A DNA stretch of 60,032 nucleotides from Pandoraea sp. ASV26 (lineage in GTDB: Bacteria > Pseudomonadota > Gammaproteobacteria > Burkholderiales > Burkholderiaceae), in contig NZ_JAELTP010000023.1 of assembly GCF_016428915.1 (NCBI RefSeq), positions 1 through 60,032 on the forward strand, read 5' to 3'. Below are positions 28,846 through 37,228 of this stretch, piece by piece. The notes under the pieces were generated by a model. It did not search any database and was not told where the DNA came from. It saw nothing but the letters and a program-made list of their open reading frames with translations. How positions within the stretch are numbered: the first letter of the stretch is position 1; each line of letters starts with the position of its first letter. A program made the translations under genes and the position numbers.

Positions 28846-28910
28846 GACTTCTCCTCTTGTGATGTGTTTTATTGGACTTCGCTGGAAACGTTGCTGCGTG
28901 CTCACTGCTG

Positions 28911-30194
28911 CTAAAAACGGGGTGCCTTGCCGCGCCAGTCGGGTTGGTATTTGCGCATCTGCACCGCGTCGTTACGGGTACGCAGTCCGCAACGCAGGTA
29001 CTGCTCGTGCAGCTTGGCCAACTGGTCCTGATCGATGTCGAGACCGAGCCCCGGCGCTTTCGTCACGGCCACCGCACCATGGCGGATGGCGATCTTGCCG
29101 CCGCGCACGACTTCCTCGTCGGCGGCCTGCCACGGGTAGTGCGTGTCGCAGGCATATGACAGGCGTGGCACGCTCGCGGCCAGATGCGTCATCGCCATCA
29201 GGCTGATGCCGAGGTGCGAGTTCGAGTGCATCGACAAGCCGATATCGAACGTCTCGCACATGCGTGCGAGCAGTTGCGTGTCGCGCAACCCGCCCCAGTA
29301 GTGGTGATCGGAAAGGATGATCTGCGCGCCATTCAGGCGAACGTTCTCGCGGAACTGACGCAGATCGGTCACCACCATGTTCGTGGCGAGCGGCATGCCG
29401 GTGGCCCGGTGCAGTTCCGCCATGCCTTCGAGCGTGGGCGTGGGGTCTTCGTAGTACTCGAGATCGCCCGCGAGCTCGCGTCCCATCGCAATGGCCGTGG
29501 GCAGCGACCAGTTGCCATTCGGATCGATACGCAGCGGCTTGTCCGGGAACGCGCGCTTGAGCGCCTTGAGGCACTTCACTTCCTCTGCGGGATCGAGCAC
29601 GCCCGCCTTGAGCTTGATGCTGCCGAAGCCATAGGTGTCGATCATCGTGCGGGCCTGCGCGACGAGCTGTTCGGCATTCAGCGTTTCGCCCCAGCCGTCG
29701 GGCGGATAGCCGGTCGACGGTGCATCGACGTGCTGCGCGTACTTGAAGAACAGATACGCGCTGTACTGCACTTCCTGACGCACCGCACCACCGAGCAACT
29801 CGACGAGCGGAATGCCCAGATGACGCGCCTGCAAATCGAGGAACGGGACTTCAAACGCGGAGTAGATCTTCTCGACGTCCTTGCGCGGGTCGGTGCCCGG
29901 TGCGAGTTCGTACTCCACGCGTTCACCGCGAACGCCCTGACGCACCACCGCCGCCACGCGCTCGCGCAGGCCGTTGGTATCGAACGGGTCCATGCCGATC
30001 AGATGCGAGCGGGTGTTCTCCAGCAACGCGAGCACTGGCGCGTCGCCATACGTTTCGCCCAGCCCGACATGACCGTTATCGGTCTCGATTTCGATGATCG
30101 AGCGCAGCGCATACGGCTCGTGAATGCCGGCGGCGTTGAGCAGCGGCGGGTCGCGAAAAGCAATCGGGGTGATCGTGATGCGGTGGATTTTCAC
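28911..30194 (-). CDS. gudD: Glucarate dehydratase (GudD-like, enolase superfamily)
   Basis: 427 residues from GTG 30194, with an AAGGGG site before it. It dehydrates D-glucarate (and often L-idarate) to 5-keto-4-deoxy-D-glucarate. Enolase-superfamily catalytic groups are visible: KLK with Lys194 and Lys196, metal ligands Asp224 (DPNGNW), Glu249 (EYYEDP) and Asn272, the base pair Asp296 (LSDHHYWGG) and His323 (LSMHSNSHLG). Downstream porin and upstream divergent ABC genes put it in the hexarate locus. GarD at the far end gives the galactarate branch. Confidence 0.92.
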   Translation of the reverse strand: MKIHRITITPIAFRDPPLLNAAGIHEPYALRSIIEIETDNGHVGLGETYGDAPVLALLENTRSHLIGMDPFDTNGLRERVAAVVRQGVRGERVEYELAPGTDPRKDVEKIYSAFEVPFLDLQARHLGIPLVELLGGAVRQEVQYSAYLFFKYAQHVDAPSTGYPPDGWGETLNAEQLVAQARTMIDTYGFGSIKLKAGVLDPAEEVKCLKALKRAFPDKPLRIDPNGNWSLPTAIAMGRELAGDLEYYEDPTPTLEGMAELHRATGMPLATNMVVTDLRQFRENVRLNGAQIILSDHHYWGGLRDTQLLARMCETFDIGLSMHSNSHLGISLMAMTHLAASVPRLSYACDTHYPWQAADEEVVRGGKIAIRHGAVAVTKAPGLGLDIDQDQLAKLHEQYLRCGLRTRNDAVQMRKYQPDWRGKAPRF

Positions 30195-30271
30195 GGCGGC
30201 TAATTCCCCTTCTACGGCGGGTGCAGACGGTGCACGAATACGCAATTTGCGCGGGTGGATGTAACTTCTAC

Positions 30272-30284
30272 GTCATCGTATGAC
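30272..30284. promoter_or_regulatory. Palindromic operator candidate, copy 1
   Basis: GTCAT-CGT-ATGAC, a perfect inverted repeat with a 3-base centre, 78 bases upstream of the gudD start in the 312-base gap shared with the divergent ABC operon. It has the same half-sites as the copy at 30461-30473, which is expected for a dimeric GntR/FadR regulator. Confidence 0.6.
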
Positions 30285-30458
30285 TGGCCGTAATTTAGGT
30301 GACGCGTCGGGCCTCTCTCTATCGGTGTAATCCCTGATAAATAGGTTGGTATCCTGATAAAGGCGCCTGAAAACACTAGGAAAAACGGGGTTATTTCGAT
30401 TTCTTAGGGAAATCTCGGGGGCGTTTTGGCATGTCGCCTGATTGCAAATTCACCGGCC

Positions 30459-30475
30459 AAGTCATATGATGACTT
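30459..30475. promoter_or_regulatory. Palindromic operator candidate, copy 2
   Basis: AAGTCATATGATGACTT, a 7-base inverted repeat around ATG that contains GTCAT-N3-ATGAC. It lies 31 bases before the ABC operon start, between promoter and ribosome site, where a repressor would block transcription. Confidence 0.65.
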
Positions 30476-30506
30476 ACGAGAAATTCAACTCATAAGAGGA
30501 GACAGC

Positions 30507-31682
30507 ATGGGCTTCAGCCGCAGGGGATTCTGGCAACGCACGCTTGGCGCACTGGCATGTGCCGCCGCATTGGGAAGCTTCGCGAGTACCGCAACCGCTG
30601 CGCCGGTCGCGCTGAACATCGTTGACGTTGCCGGCAACCTCGCTCTCACGCAGAAGGGCTTCGAGGCATTCCGCGACAAGTACCCGGATCTCGTCTCGAA
30701 GATCACGTTCACCAACGCGCCTGCGCCGCAACTGCCGGGCAAGATCAAGGCGATGCAGGCCGCAGGTCGCTCAGACATCGACATCGTGCTCACGGGCACC
30801 GATGCGCTGGCCGCCGGTATTCAGCAGAACCTCTGGCAGCGTCTGTTGCCCGACTACAGCGCGAAGTTTCCGGGCGTGCTCGACAAATACGCGCCGAACG
30901 TGCGCGCCATGCAGGAACTCTCGAAGGGCTACGGACTGGCCGTGACGTTCATGCCGGCCGGGCCGCTCGTGGAATACAACCCGGCGAAGGTGAGCAACCC
31001 GCCGAAGACGCCCGCCGAGCTGCTCGCGTGGTGCAAGGCGAATCCGGGCAAGCTGATTTATGCGCGTCCGGCCAATTCGGGGCCGGGCCGTACGTTCCTG
31101 ATGGGCCTGCCGTATCTGCTGGGCGACAAGGACCCGCACGACCCGATCAAGGGCTGGGACAAGACGTGGGCGTTCCTGAAGGAGCTCGACGCGTGCATTC
31201 CGTACTACCCGGGCGGCACGTCGGCCGTGATGAAGGAACTGGGCGAAGGCAGCCGCGACATGACGCTGACCGTCACGGGCTGGGACATCAATCCGCGTGC
31301 GCTGGGCATCGTGCCGGCGACCTTCAAGGTGCAGTCGTTCGACAAGTTCACGTGGGTCAACGACGCGCATTACATCGTCGTTCCCAAGGGGGTGCCGAAA
31401 GAGAAGATGGAGGTCATCGTCAAGCTGATCAACTTCATGCTCGAGCCGGCGCAACAGGCGCTCACGTATGACGACGGCTACTTCTATCCGGGCCCCGCCG
31501 TGAAGGACGTGCCGCTGTCCGCCGCCCCGGCGAAGAGTCAGGAAGTCATCGCGAAGTACGGCCGTCCGGAGTACGCGAAACTCATCGCCGACTTCCCGCA
31601 TGCCGTGCCCCTCGATGCGACGGCGATGGTGGCGGCGTTCCAGAAGTGGGATGCCGAGATCGGCTCGCTGAAATCGAAGTGA
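30507..31682 (+). CDS. ABC transporter periplasmic substrate-binding protein
   Basis: 391 residues, starting at ATG 30507 with GAGGAG before it. The N-terminus has SRRGFWQ followed by a hydrophobic stretch and a cut near ATAAP, so export is by Tat or Sec. The body (MQAAGRSDIDIVLTGTDALAAG, TWVNDAHYIVVPKGVPKEKMEV) matches the type 2 binding proteins related to PotD, iron(III) and phosphonate binders. It heads the four-gene operon with ATPase and two permeases. The ligand is not shown; hexarate uptake is inferred from the neighbours and the shared operator. Confidence 0.88.
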   Translation: MGFSRRGFWQRTLGALACAAALGSFASTATAAPVALNIVDVAGNLALTQKGFEAFRDKYPDLVSKITFTNAPAPQLPGKIKAMQAAGRSDIDIVLTGTDALAAGIQQNLWQRLLPDYSAKFPGVLDKYAPNVRAMQELSKGYGLAVTFMPAGPLVEYNPAKVSNPPKTPAELLAWCKANPGKLIYARPANSGPGRTFLMGLPYLLGDKDPHDPIKGWDKTWAFLKELDACIPYYPGGTSAVMKELGEGSRDMTLTVTGWDINPRALGIVPATFKVQSFDKFTWVNDAHYIVVPKGVPKEKMEVIVKLINFMLEPAQQALTYDDGYFYPGPAVKDVPLSAAPAKSQEVIAKYGRPEYAKLIADFPHAVPLDATAMVAAFQKWDAEIGSLKSK

Positions 31683-31712
31683 TCGAAGTGACCGGAGTGA
31701 TCGGAGTCGCGT

Positions 31713-32795
31713 ATGAAGCATAACTTTCAACACCTGCGCCTCGATAACGTAGCGCGGAGTTTCACCAACGCGGAAGGGCAGTCCGTGGCTGCCCTGAACG
31801 GTCTGGACCTGACCATCAAGCGAGGTGAATTCATCGCGCTGCTGGGGCCCTCGGGGTGCGGCAAGTCGACAGCGCTCAACTGTATTGCCGGACTCACGCC
31901 GCTCACGGGCGGCGCGATCTGGCTCGACGACGAGCGCATCGACGTGCTGCCGAGCGAGAAGCGCGGCTTCGGTATGGTCTTCCAGAACTACGCGCTGTTC
32001 CCGCACATGAGCGTGCTCGAGAACGTTGGCTTCGGCCTGCGCATGCGCGGCGTGCCGCGCGCGGAGATCGACAAGCGCGCCCGCGAGGCGTTGCAACTCG
32101 TGCAACTCGTGGGCCACGAGCGCAAGCTGCCGGGCCAGCTCTCGGGCGGCCAGCAGCAGCGTGTGGCGATTGCTCGCGCCATCGTGATCGCGCCGCCTGT
32201 CGTGCTGATGGACGAACCGCTCTCGAACCTCGACGCGAAGCTGCGTATCGAGATGCGCGCCGAGATCCGCCGCATTCACGGCGAGCTCGATCGCGCCACG
32301 ATCTACGTCACGCACGATCAGGACGAGGCGCTGTCCATGGCCGATCGCATCGTGGTGATGAAGGAAGGTGTCGTGCAGCAGATCGGCGCCCCGCGCGATG
32401 TGTACAGCCGCCCGCGCAATCTGCATGTGGCGCGCTTCATGGGCTATCGCAATGTGCTCGACGTGTCGATCACGTCGGCACAGGGCGATCATGCGCGCGT
32501 GTCGTGTGGCGGTGCGTCGTTCGATGGCGTGCTCATGGAGTCGCCCGGCAGCGGGGGCAAGGTCAGCGTGGCGATTCGTCCCGACGATTTCGAACGCGCG
32601 CAGGCCGCTAACGACAACGCCTTTGAAGGTGTGGTGGAGACCGTCGAGTACGGTGGCCGCGATTCGCTGTTGCGCGTGGCGTCGCCGTTCGGCCCGCTCT
32701 ATGCGCGACTGCCCGGCGACTATGCGGTCGGTGAGCGCGTGCCGCTTCACGTGCCGGTCGAGCGTACGCTCGTCTACGCGGGGGAACGGGCATGA
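31713..32795 (+). CDS. ABC transporter ATP-binding protein
   Basis: 360 residues. Walker [11 protein letters not shown]-loop [11 protein letters not shown], signature [14 protein letters not shown], Walker [13 protein letters not shown] and His-loop YVTHDQDEA are all intact. The C-terminal TOBE domain (residues ~270-360) has [12 protein letters not shown] and GGRDSLLRV, as in the PotA/UgpC/FbpC class. It sits 30 bases after the binding protein and overlaps the first permease by four bases, so the two are translationally coupled. Confidence 0.93.
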   Translation: MKHNFQHLRLDNVARSFTNAEGQSVAALNGLDLTIKRGEFIALLGPSGCGKSTALNCIAGLTPLTGGAIWLDDERIDVLPSEKRGFGMVFQNYALFPHMSVLENVGFGLRMRGVPRAEIDKRAREALQLVQLVGHERKLPGQLSGGQQQRVAIARAIVIAPPVVLMDEPLSNLDAKLRIEMRAEIRRIHGELDRATIYVTHDQDEALSMADRIVVMKEGVVQQIGAPRDVYSRPRNLHVARFMGYRNVLDVSITSAQGDHARVSCGGASFDGVLMESPGSGGKVSVAIRPDDFERAQAANDNAFEGVVETVEYGGRDSLLRVASPFGPLYARLPGDYAVGERVPLHVPVERTLVYAGERA

Positions 32796-33679
32796 GTGCC
32801 GCCGCAACGTCCTCGTCGCTCACCCCGGCAGCGCGTCTCGACGCCCGGGGCTGGCTCGTCGCGCCGGCGCTCGTGTGCCTGATCGCGATGTTCGTGTACC
32901 CGTTCGCCTACGGTCTGTTCCTGTCGTTCCAGCCGATGGAGGGCGGTGGCCTCTTTGCGAACTACCTGAAGTTCTTCACCGAGCCGACGCTCTGGCCGAC
33001 GGTGCTCATCACGCTCAAGCTTGCGGTGCCCGCAACGCTCATCAACGTGGGCGCTTCGGTGCCGGCCGCGTTTGCGCTGCGCAAGAGCACGAGAGCATCG
33101 AAGTTCGTGACGATGTTGCTCGTCATTCCCGTCACGCTCGGCACGGTGCTCATCGCCGACGGCATGCTGACGTACTACGGACCGAACGGCTGGTTCCCGC
33201 AGGCGTTGCACGCGCTGCATCTGTACAGCGACGAAGTGCGCCTGACGCACAACTACTGGGGCGTACTGATCTCGCTGGTGATCTCGGGCTTCCCGTTCGC
33301 GTTCCTGTTGATTCTGTCGTACGTGACGGGCATCGATCCGACACTGGCACGCGCGGCCGGTACGCTGGGCGCCGGACCGTGGCAGCAGTTCCGTCTGATC
33401 TATCTGCCGTTGCTGGTGCCGGGGCTGACGATGGCGGCCTGCCTGTCGTTCGTGCAGGCGTTCTCGGTGTTTCCGTCGGCCGTGCTGCTCGGCGTGCCAG
33501 CAGGGGCCACGCGGGTGGTGTCGATCGCGGCGTATGAAGCGGCGTTCGAGAGCTATGACTACTCGCTGGCGTCGTGTGTTGCCATCGTGATGGGCTTCGT
33601 TCAGTTGCTGATCGTGGCGGCCATGCTCGGCGCGCGCCGGGCGTTCTACAGTGGTCCGACCACGGGAGGCAAGGGATGA
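32792..33679 (+). CDS. ABC transporter permease 1
   Basis: 295 residues with six hydrophobic helices. The EAA-loop region is seen in RAAGTLGAGPWQQFRLIYLPLLVPGL, the cytoplasmic contact to the ATPase. This is the PotB-like member of the binding-protein-dependent permeases. Its start overlaps the ATPase stop (ATGA), and its stop overlaps the next permease. It forms the inner-membrane channel with the partner at 33676. Confidence 0.93.
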   Translation: MSAAATSSSLTPAARLDARGWLVAPALVCLIAMFVYPFAYGLFLSFQPMEGGGLFANYLKFFTEPTLWPTVLITLKLAVPATLINVGASVPAAFALRKSTRASKFVTMLLVIPVTLGTVLIADGMLTYYGPNGWFPQALHALHLYSDEVRLTHNYWGVLISLVISGFPFAFLLILSYVTGIDPTLARAAGTLGAGPWQQFRLIYLPLLVPGLTMAACLSFVQAFSVFPSAVLLGVPAGATRVVSIAAYEAAFESYDYSLASCVAIVMGFVQLLIVAAMLGARRAFYSGPTTGGKG

Positions 33680-34632
33680 GTGTCACGAACAAGAACCGGG
33701 CCGGAACCCTGGCCGGGCAGAACGGAGATTTCATGACGACGCCTACCCACATGACCCCTGCGGCGGTGACGCCTGCGGCACGTCGCAAGACACGTCGCGA
33801 AGGGCCGGGCTCGCGTCTGTGGCGCGTGATGGTGTGGGGCGCGATGATCTTCTTCCTCGTGAACGTCGGGCTGATGATCGCCACCGTCACGATGAACTCG
33901 TTCGCGACCCGCTGGTTCGGCACGCCCTTGCCCGAGGGCTTTACGCTGCATTGGTACGCGCAGGCATGGCAGGACTTTCAGCTCGCCCAGGTGCTGTGGG
34001 TGACGGTGGAAGTCGTGGGCGCCGTGGTGCTGCTGTCGATTGCGTTGGGCGTGCCTGCGGCGTATGCGCTCGCGCGCGTGCAATTCCCCGGCAAGCGGCT
34101 TGCGATGCTGGTATTCCTGCTGCCGATGATGGTGCCGCCGGTCACGTACGGCATTCCGATGGCGACCGTGCTCTACAAGGTTGGGCTGGGCGGCACGCTC
34201 GCGGGGGTGATTCTCGCGAACCTCGTGCCGTCGCTGCCCTTCGTGATTCTGGTCATGACGCCGTTCATCGAGCAGATCGATCCGAATCTCGAAGCCGCGG
34301 CGCGCATCTTCGGCGCGAACACGCTGAAGTACTTCCGTTACGTGTTGCTGCCGTTGCTGGTGCCGGGCATTCTCGCGGCCGGATTGCTCACGCTGGTGCG
34401 CACCATCGGTATGTTCGAGCTGACGTTCTTCACGGCGGGGCCCGACACGCAGACGCTGGTCGTTGCGCTGTACTACGCGGTGTTCTCGACCGGTGTGCGC
34501 GCGCCGCAGTCCATCGATGCGATGGCGATGATCTACATGGCCATCACCTTGCTGTGGGTGCTGATCGCGTTGCAGTTCGTGAGTCCGACGCAGTTGGTGA
34601 GTCGCGTCAAGGAAGCACCGAAGTCGGAGTAA
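33676..34632 (+). CDS. ABC transporter permease 2
   Basis: 318 residues. The first ~45 are a Thr/Ala/Arg-rich cytoplasmic tail, then six membrane helices begin at WRVMVWGAMIFFLVNVGL. The EAA loop is LEAAARIFGANTLKYFRYVLLPLLVPGI. It is PotC-like and the fourth gene of the operon, coupled to permease 1 by ATGA. An internal start at ATG 33733 (MTTPTHM) would remove 19 residues. A tandem repeat array follows immediately after the stop. Confidence 0.92.
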   Translation: MSVTNKNRAGTLAGQNGDFMTTPTHMTPAAVTPAARRKTRREGPGSRLWRVMVWGAMIFFLVNVGLMIATVTMNSFATRWFGTPLPEGFTLHWYAQAWQDFQLAQVLWVTVEVVGAVVLLSIALGVPAAYALARVQFPGKRLAMLVFLLPMMVPPVTYGIPMATVLYKVGLGGTLAGVILANLVPSLPFVILVMTPFIEQIDPNLEAAARIFGANTLKYFRYVLLPLLVPGILAAGLLTLVRTIGMFELTFFTAGPDTQTLVVALYYAVFSTGVRAPQSIDAMAMIYMAITLLWVLIALQFVSPTQLVSRVKEAPKSE

Positions 34633-34637
34633 GCCGC

Positions 34638-34709
34638 GTCGGCATGGTCGGCATGGTCGGTATGGTCGGTATGGTCGGTATGGTCGGTATGGTCGGTATG
34701 GTCGGTCGG
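34638..34709 (+). repeat. Tandem 9-bp repeat array (GTCGGYATG)
   Basis: Seven complete 9-base units, two GTCGGCATG then five GTCGGTATG, plus a degenerate eighth (GTCGGTCGG), lie right after the permease stop. As the unit is a multiple of three, copy-number change would not shift a frame, but there is no gene through it. No other gene is seen in 34633-34943. Confidence 0.95.
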
Positions 34710-34943
34710 AGGGGTGCTGCGAGGGCCTTCGGGGGCGAAGGCACGCGCGGCACCCGCTGCATCGCCATGGCAGTCAACGATCCGTTGAGGCTGCGTACTT
34801 GAGCATGCGTTGTATGGCGAAGACGGTATGGCCCGAATGTTGCGCCGCAATGAAAAAATATCGATGGAAGTCGATGGAATAAGGCGCGGGGCCCGGGTGT
34901 TCTGAGAGTGTCGTCACCGACATTTCACTCAGGAGCCAAAGTC

Positions 34944-35336
34944 ATGAACCAACGTCAATCGATGTCCGCCGTTCTCACCGCTGTCGTGGCCGCAGCCGGT
35001 CTGTTTGCCGCTGCCGCCGCGCACGCCGAAGCCCCGCTCAAGTCCATGGGCGGCATGCTGGTCGACGGCCAGAACCGCACCGTCTATACGTTCGACAAGG
35101 ATGTGGCCGGCAGCGGCAAGAGCACCTGTAACGGTCCGTGCGCCGAAGCCTGGCCGCCGGTCGTGGCTGCGCCGGGCGCCAAGGCGGAGGGTGACTACAC
35201 CGTGCTCACGCGCGACGACGGCAAGATGCAATGGGCCTACAAGGGCAAGCCGGTGTACCTGTTCGCGAAAGACGCCGCGCCGGGCGACATGAAGGGCGAT
35301 GGCTTCAAGGATGTGTGGCACGTTGTCAAGCCCTGA
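34944..35336 (+). CDS. Secreted COG4315-type repeat protein
   Basis: 130 residues with a signal peptide (AVVAAAGLFAAAAAHA). The mature part contains two copies of the secreted repeat of unknown function (PF03640-like): VDGQNRTVYTFDKDVAGSGK with the Cys pair CNGPC near residues 60-65, and GKMQWAYKGKPVYLFAKDAA. The function of this family is unknown. It is followed 177 bases later by an ECF sigma/anti-sigma pair, a combination seen often, so it may be a target of that sigma factor; the link is inference. Confidence 0.85.
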   Translation: MNQRQSMSAVLTAVVAAAGLFAAAAAHAEAPLKSMGGMLVDGQNRTVYTFDKDVAGSGKSTCNGPCAEAWPPVVAAPGAKAEGDYTVLTRDDGKMQWAYKGKPVYLFAKDAAPGDMKGDGFKDVWHVVKP

Positions 35337-35513
35337 GCGGGGACGAAGGCAGGACCGACGGGGAGCAAGAGGGTGTTGGCGTTCCGGACGGCCGCGCGGC
35401 AAGAGGCAAAGTCGCGGCGGCTCAGTATAATTTCGCGGCAGGCGCCAGCGCTATTCGCTGGCGATGCTTCGGACTGGCTCGCCGCCAGGCACCCTCCGCC
35501 AGGAAATTCGCCG

Positions 35514-36077
35514 ATGACCGGTCAGGATTTGCCGAGCTTGCTCCCGGGTTTGCTGCCACGCCTCTGGGCGTTTGCGCTGCGTATTACAGGCGATCGTCAC
35601 GATGCCGAGGATCTCGTGCAGCGCGCCTGCGTGCATGCGCTCGAGCGTGTGCATCAGTGGCAGCCGGGCACGTCGGCGTTGAGCTGGATGTACAGCATTG
35701 TGCATACCACGTGGATCAACGAGATCCGTGCGCGTCGCGTTCGTTCGCGCGGCAGCCTGGCGTGGGACGACGCCGGCGTCGAAGCGATTCCCGATCTTCA
35801 GGCATCCACGCCGGAAGACCTTGCCAGCTATCACCAGGTGTTCGGCGCCGTTGACCGTCTGCCCGAAGCGCAGCGGCTCGTTGTGCTGCTCGTGGCCGTG
35901 GAGGGGCTGAGCTATCAGGAGGCGGCGCTCGTGCTCGACGTGCCCATCGGCACGGTCATGAGCCGTCTGTCACGCGCACGCCGTACCATCGGCGACCAGT
36001 TCCGTCACCCCGAGGGGCAACCCCGCCGAGCCGACAGCGTCGGCCCTGCATCCGGCGCACGTGAGGAGGACGCGTGA
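35514..36077 (+). CDS. ECF-type RNA polymerase sigma factor
   Basis: 187 residues from ATG 35514. Sigma region 2 (LWAFALRITGDRHDAEDLVQRACVHALERVHQW and SWMYSIVHTTWINEIRAR) and region 4 (LPEAQRLVVLLVAVEGLSYQEAALVLDVPIGTVMSRLSRARR) are both present. The short linker between them is typical of ECF factors. The stop overlaps the start of a membrane anti-sigma factor. It differs in sequence from the RpoE at the window start. The promoter recognised is unknown. Confidence 0.9.
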   Translation: MTGQDLPSLLPGLLPRLWAFALRITGDRHDAEDLVQRACVHALERVHQWQPGTSALSWMYSIVHTTWINEIRARRVRSRGSLAWDDAGVEAIPDLQASTPEDLASYHQVFGAVDRLPEAQRLVVLLVAVEGLSYQEAALVLDVPIGTVMSRLSRARRTIGDQFRHPEGQPRRADSVGPASGAREEDA

Positions 36078-37075
36078 TGAACGAAGACGATATCCGCCTG
36101 CTCGCTTACGTGGATGAAACCCTTCCGGCGGCCCAGCGCGCGGAAGTGGAAGCTGCCATTACCGCATCGTCGGCATTGACCGATGCGGTCGAATCGTTGC
36201 GCGCGTCGCGTCTGCCGTATCGCGAGACGTTTGCTGCGCAGGTCATGCCGCCGGTGCCGGAGCGCTTGAGCGCCAGTCTCGAGGCGCTGCTGCGCGCGCA
36301 TGCGCTGCGTCAGATGCCCGTCGCGCAAGGCACGCCCGATGTCGTGACACCGCGAGAGTCCGGGGCGGGCGTTCGTGTCGATGACGCACATCTTCAGCCT
36401 GCCGCCAACGACGCGCCCACGGCACGACGCGTGCGCGTAGGGTGGCTGGCTGCGGCGTTTGCCGCAGGGGTGGCGACGGCTGCCGTCATCTTGCCGTTGC
36501 TGCTGGGGGTGTTGAACAAGCCCGGTGCGAACGGCGCGGGACTCGTGACCGCCTCGGCACCGCTGCCACCGTCGCCGCCACCGAAGTCTCCTCAAGGCAC
36601 AACATGGGTGCGCGCTGCGGCCGAGTACCAGCAGCTGTATGCGCGCGACACCATCGCGTCGGTGCGGGTGGACGACGGCGACACCGAGCGCACCGTGCAC
36701 GACATTCGTCAGAACGACAAGCTCGATATCAACGTTCCCGACCTGCGCTCGCAGGGACTGACGTTCAAGCGTGTGCAACGTCTGCGCTGGCAAGACCGTG
36801 CGCTGGTGCAGATGGTGTATCTGCCGGAGACGGGCGATCCCGTCGCGTTGTGCGTAGTGAGCGATCCGCGTCCGGATCAAGGCGTGGCGGAGCAGACGAT
36901 CGACCGGATGGGCGTGGTGACGTGGCGCAAGGGGCAGATCGGTTACGCCCTCATCGGTGCGCCGGGTTCGGTGGATCTGAAGGCGGTGGCCAAGGGACTT
37001 GAGCAGGGGCCTGTCGCACCGCTGTACGGTCTGTTGATGTTGCCGGCGCTCACGCAAAAGCACTCGGCTTCATAG
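36077..37075 (+). CDS. Membrane anti-sigma factor for the ECF sigma
   Basis: 332 residues from ATG 36077, sharing a base with the sigma stop. The N-terminal helical part (IRLLAYVDETLPAAQRAEVEAAI) fits the sigma-binding segment of anti-sigma factors but lacks a zinc HxxxCxxC motif. One transmembrane helix lies near residues 118-142 (WLAAAFAAGVATAAVILPLLLGVL), followed by a Pro-rich spacer and a ~190-residue periplasmic domain (DDGDTERTVHDIRQND, LPETGDPVALCVVSD). Pairing by overlap makes a cognate role very probable. Confidence 0.83.
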   Translation: MNEDDIRLLAYVDETLPAAQRAEVEAAITASSALTDAVESLRASRLPYRETFAAQVMPPVPERLSASLEALLRAHALRQMPVAQGTPDVVTPRESGAGVRVDDAHLQPAANDAPTARRVRVGWLAAAFAAGVATAAVILPLLLGVLNKPGANGAGLVTASAPLPPSPPPKSPQGTTWVRAAAEYQQLYARDTIASVRVDDGDTERTVHDIRQNDKLDINVPDLRSQGLTFKRVQRLRWQDRALVQMVYLPETGDPVALCVVSDPRPDQGVAEQTIDRMGVVTWRKGQIGYALIGAPGSVDLKAVAKGLEQGPVAPLYGLLMLPALTQKHSAS

Positions 37076-37130
37076 ACGTTTATAGACCTTCATCGACATC
37101 TCGTTGCCTCACCGACACGTCGTGCCGATG

Positions 37131-37160
37131 ACAAACGCCCTCGAAGCCGAGGGCGTTTGT
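37131..37160. terminator. Hairpin terminator between anti-sigma and semialdehyde dehydrogenase genes
   Basis: ACAAACGCCCTCG and CGAGGGCGTTTGT are perfectly complementary over 13 bases around AAGC-type loop. The flanks have few T residues on either side, but the position between convergent genes suits a bidirectional terminator. Confidence 0.65.
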
Positions 37161-37228
37161 CGTTTCAGCACTGGCGTTCGCGGGCTCGCTGCGCCCGGGG
37201 CAGGCCGCGATGACAACTGCTGCAACGC

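Noticed and set aside
34638-34709. Possible CRISPR-like array
   Set aside because: 9-bp contiguous units without spacers and no cas genes; it is a simple tandem repeat.
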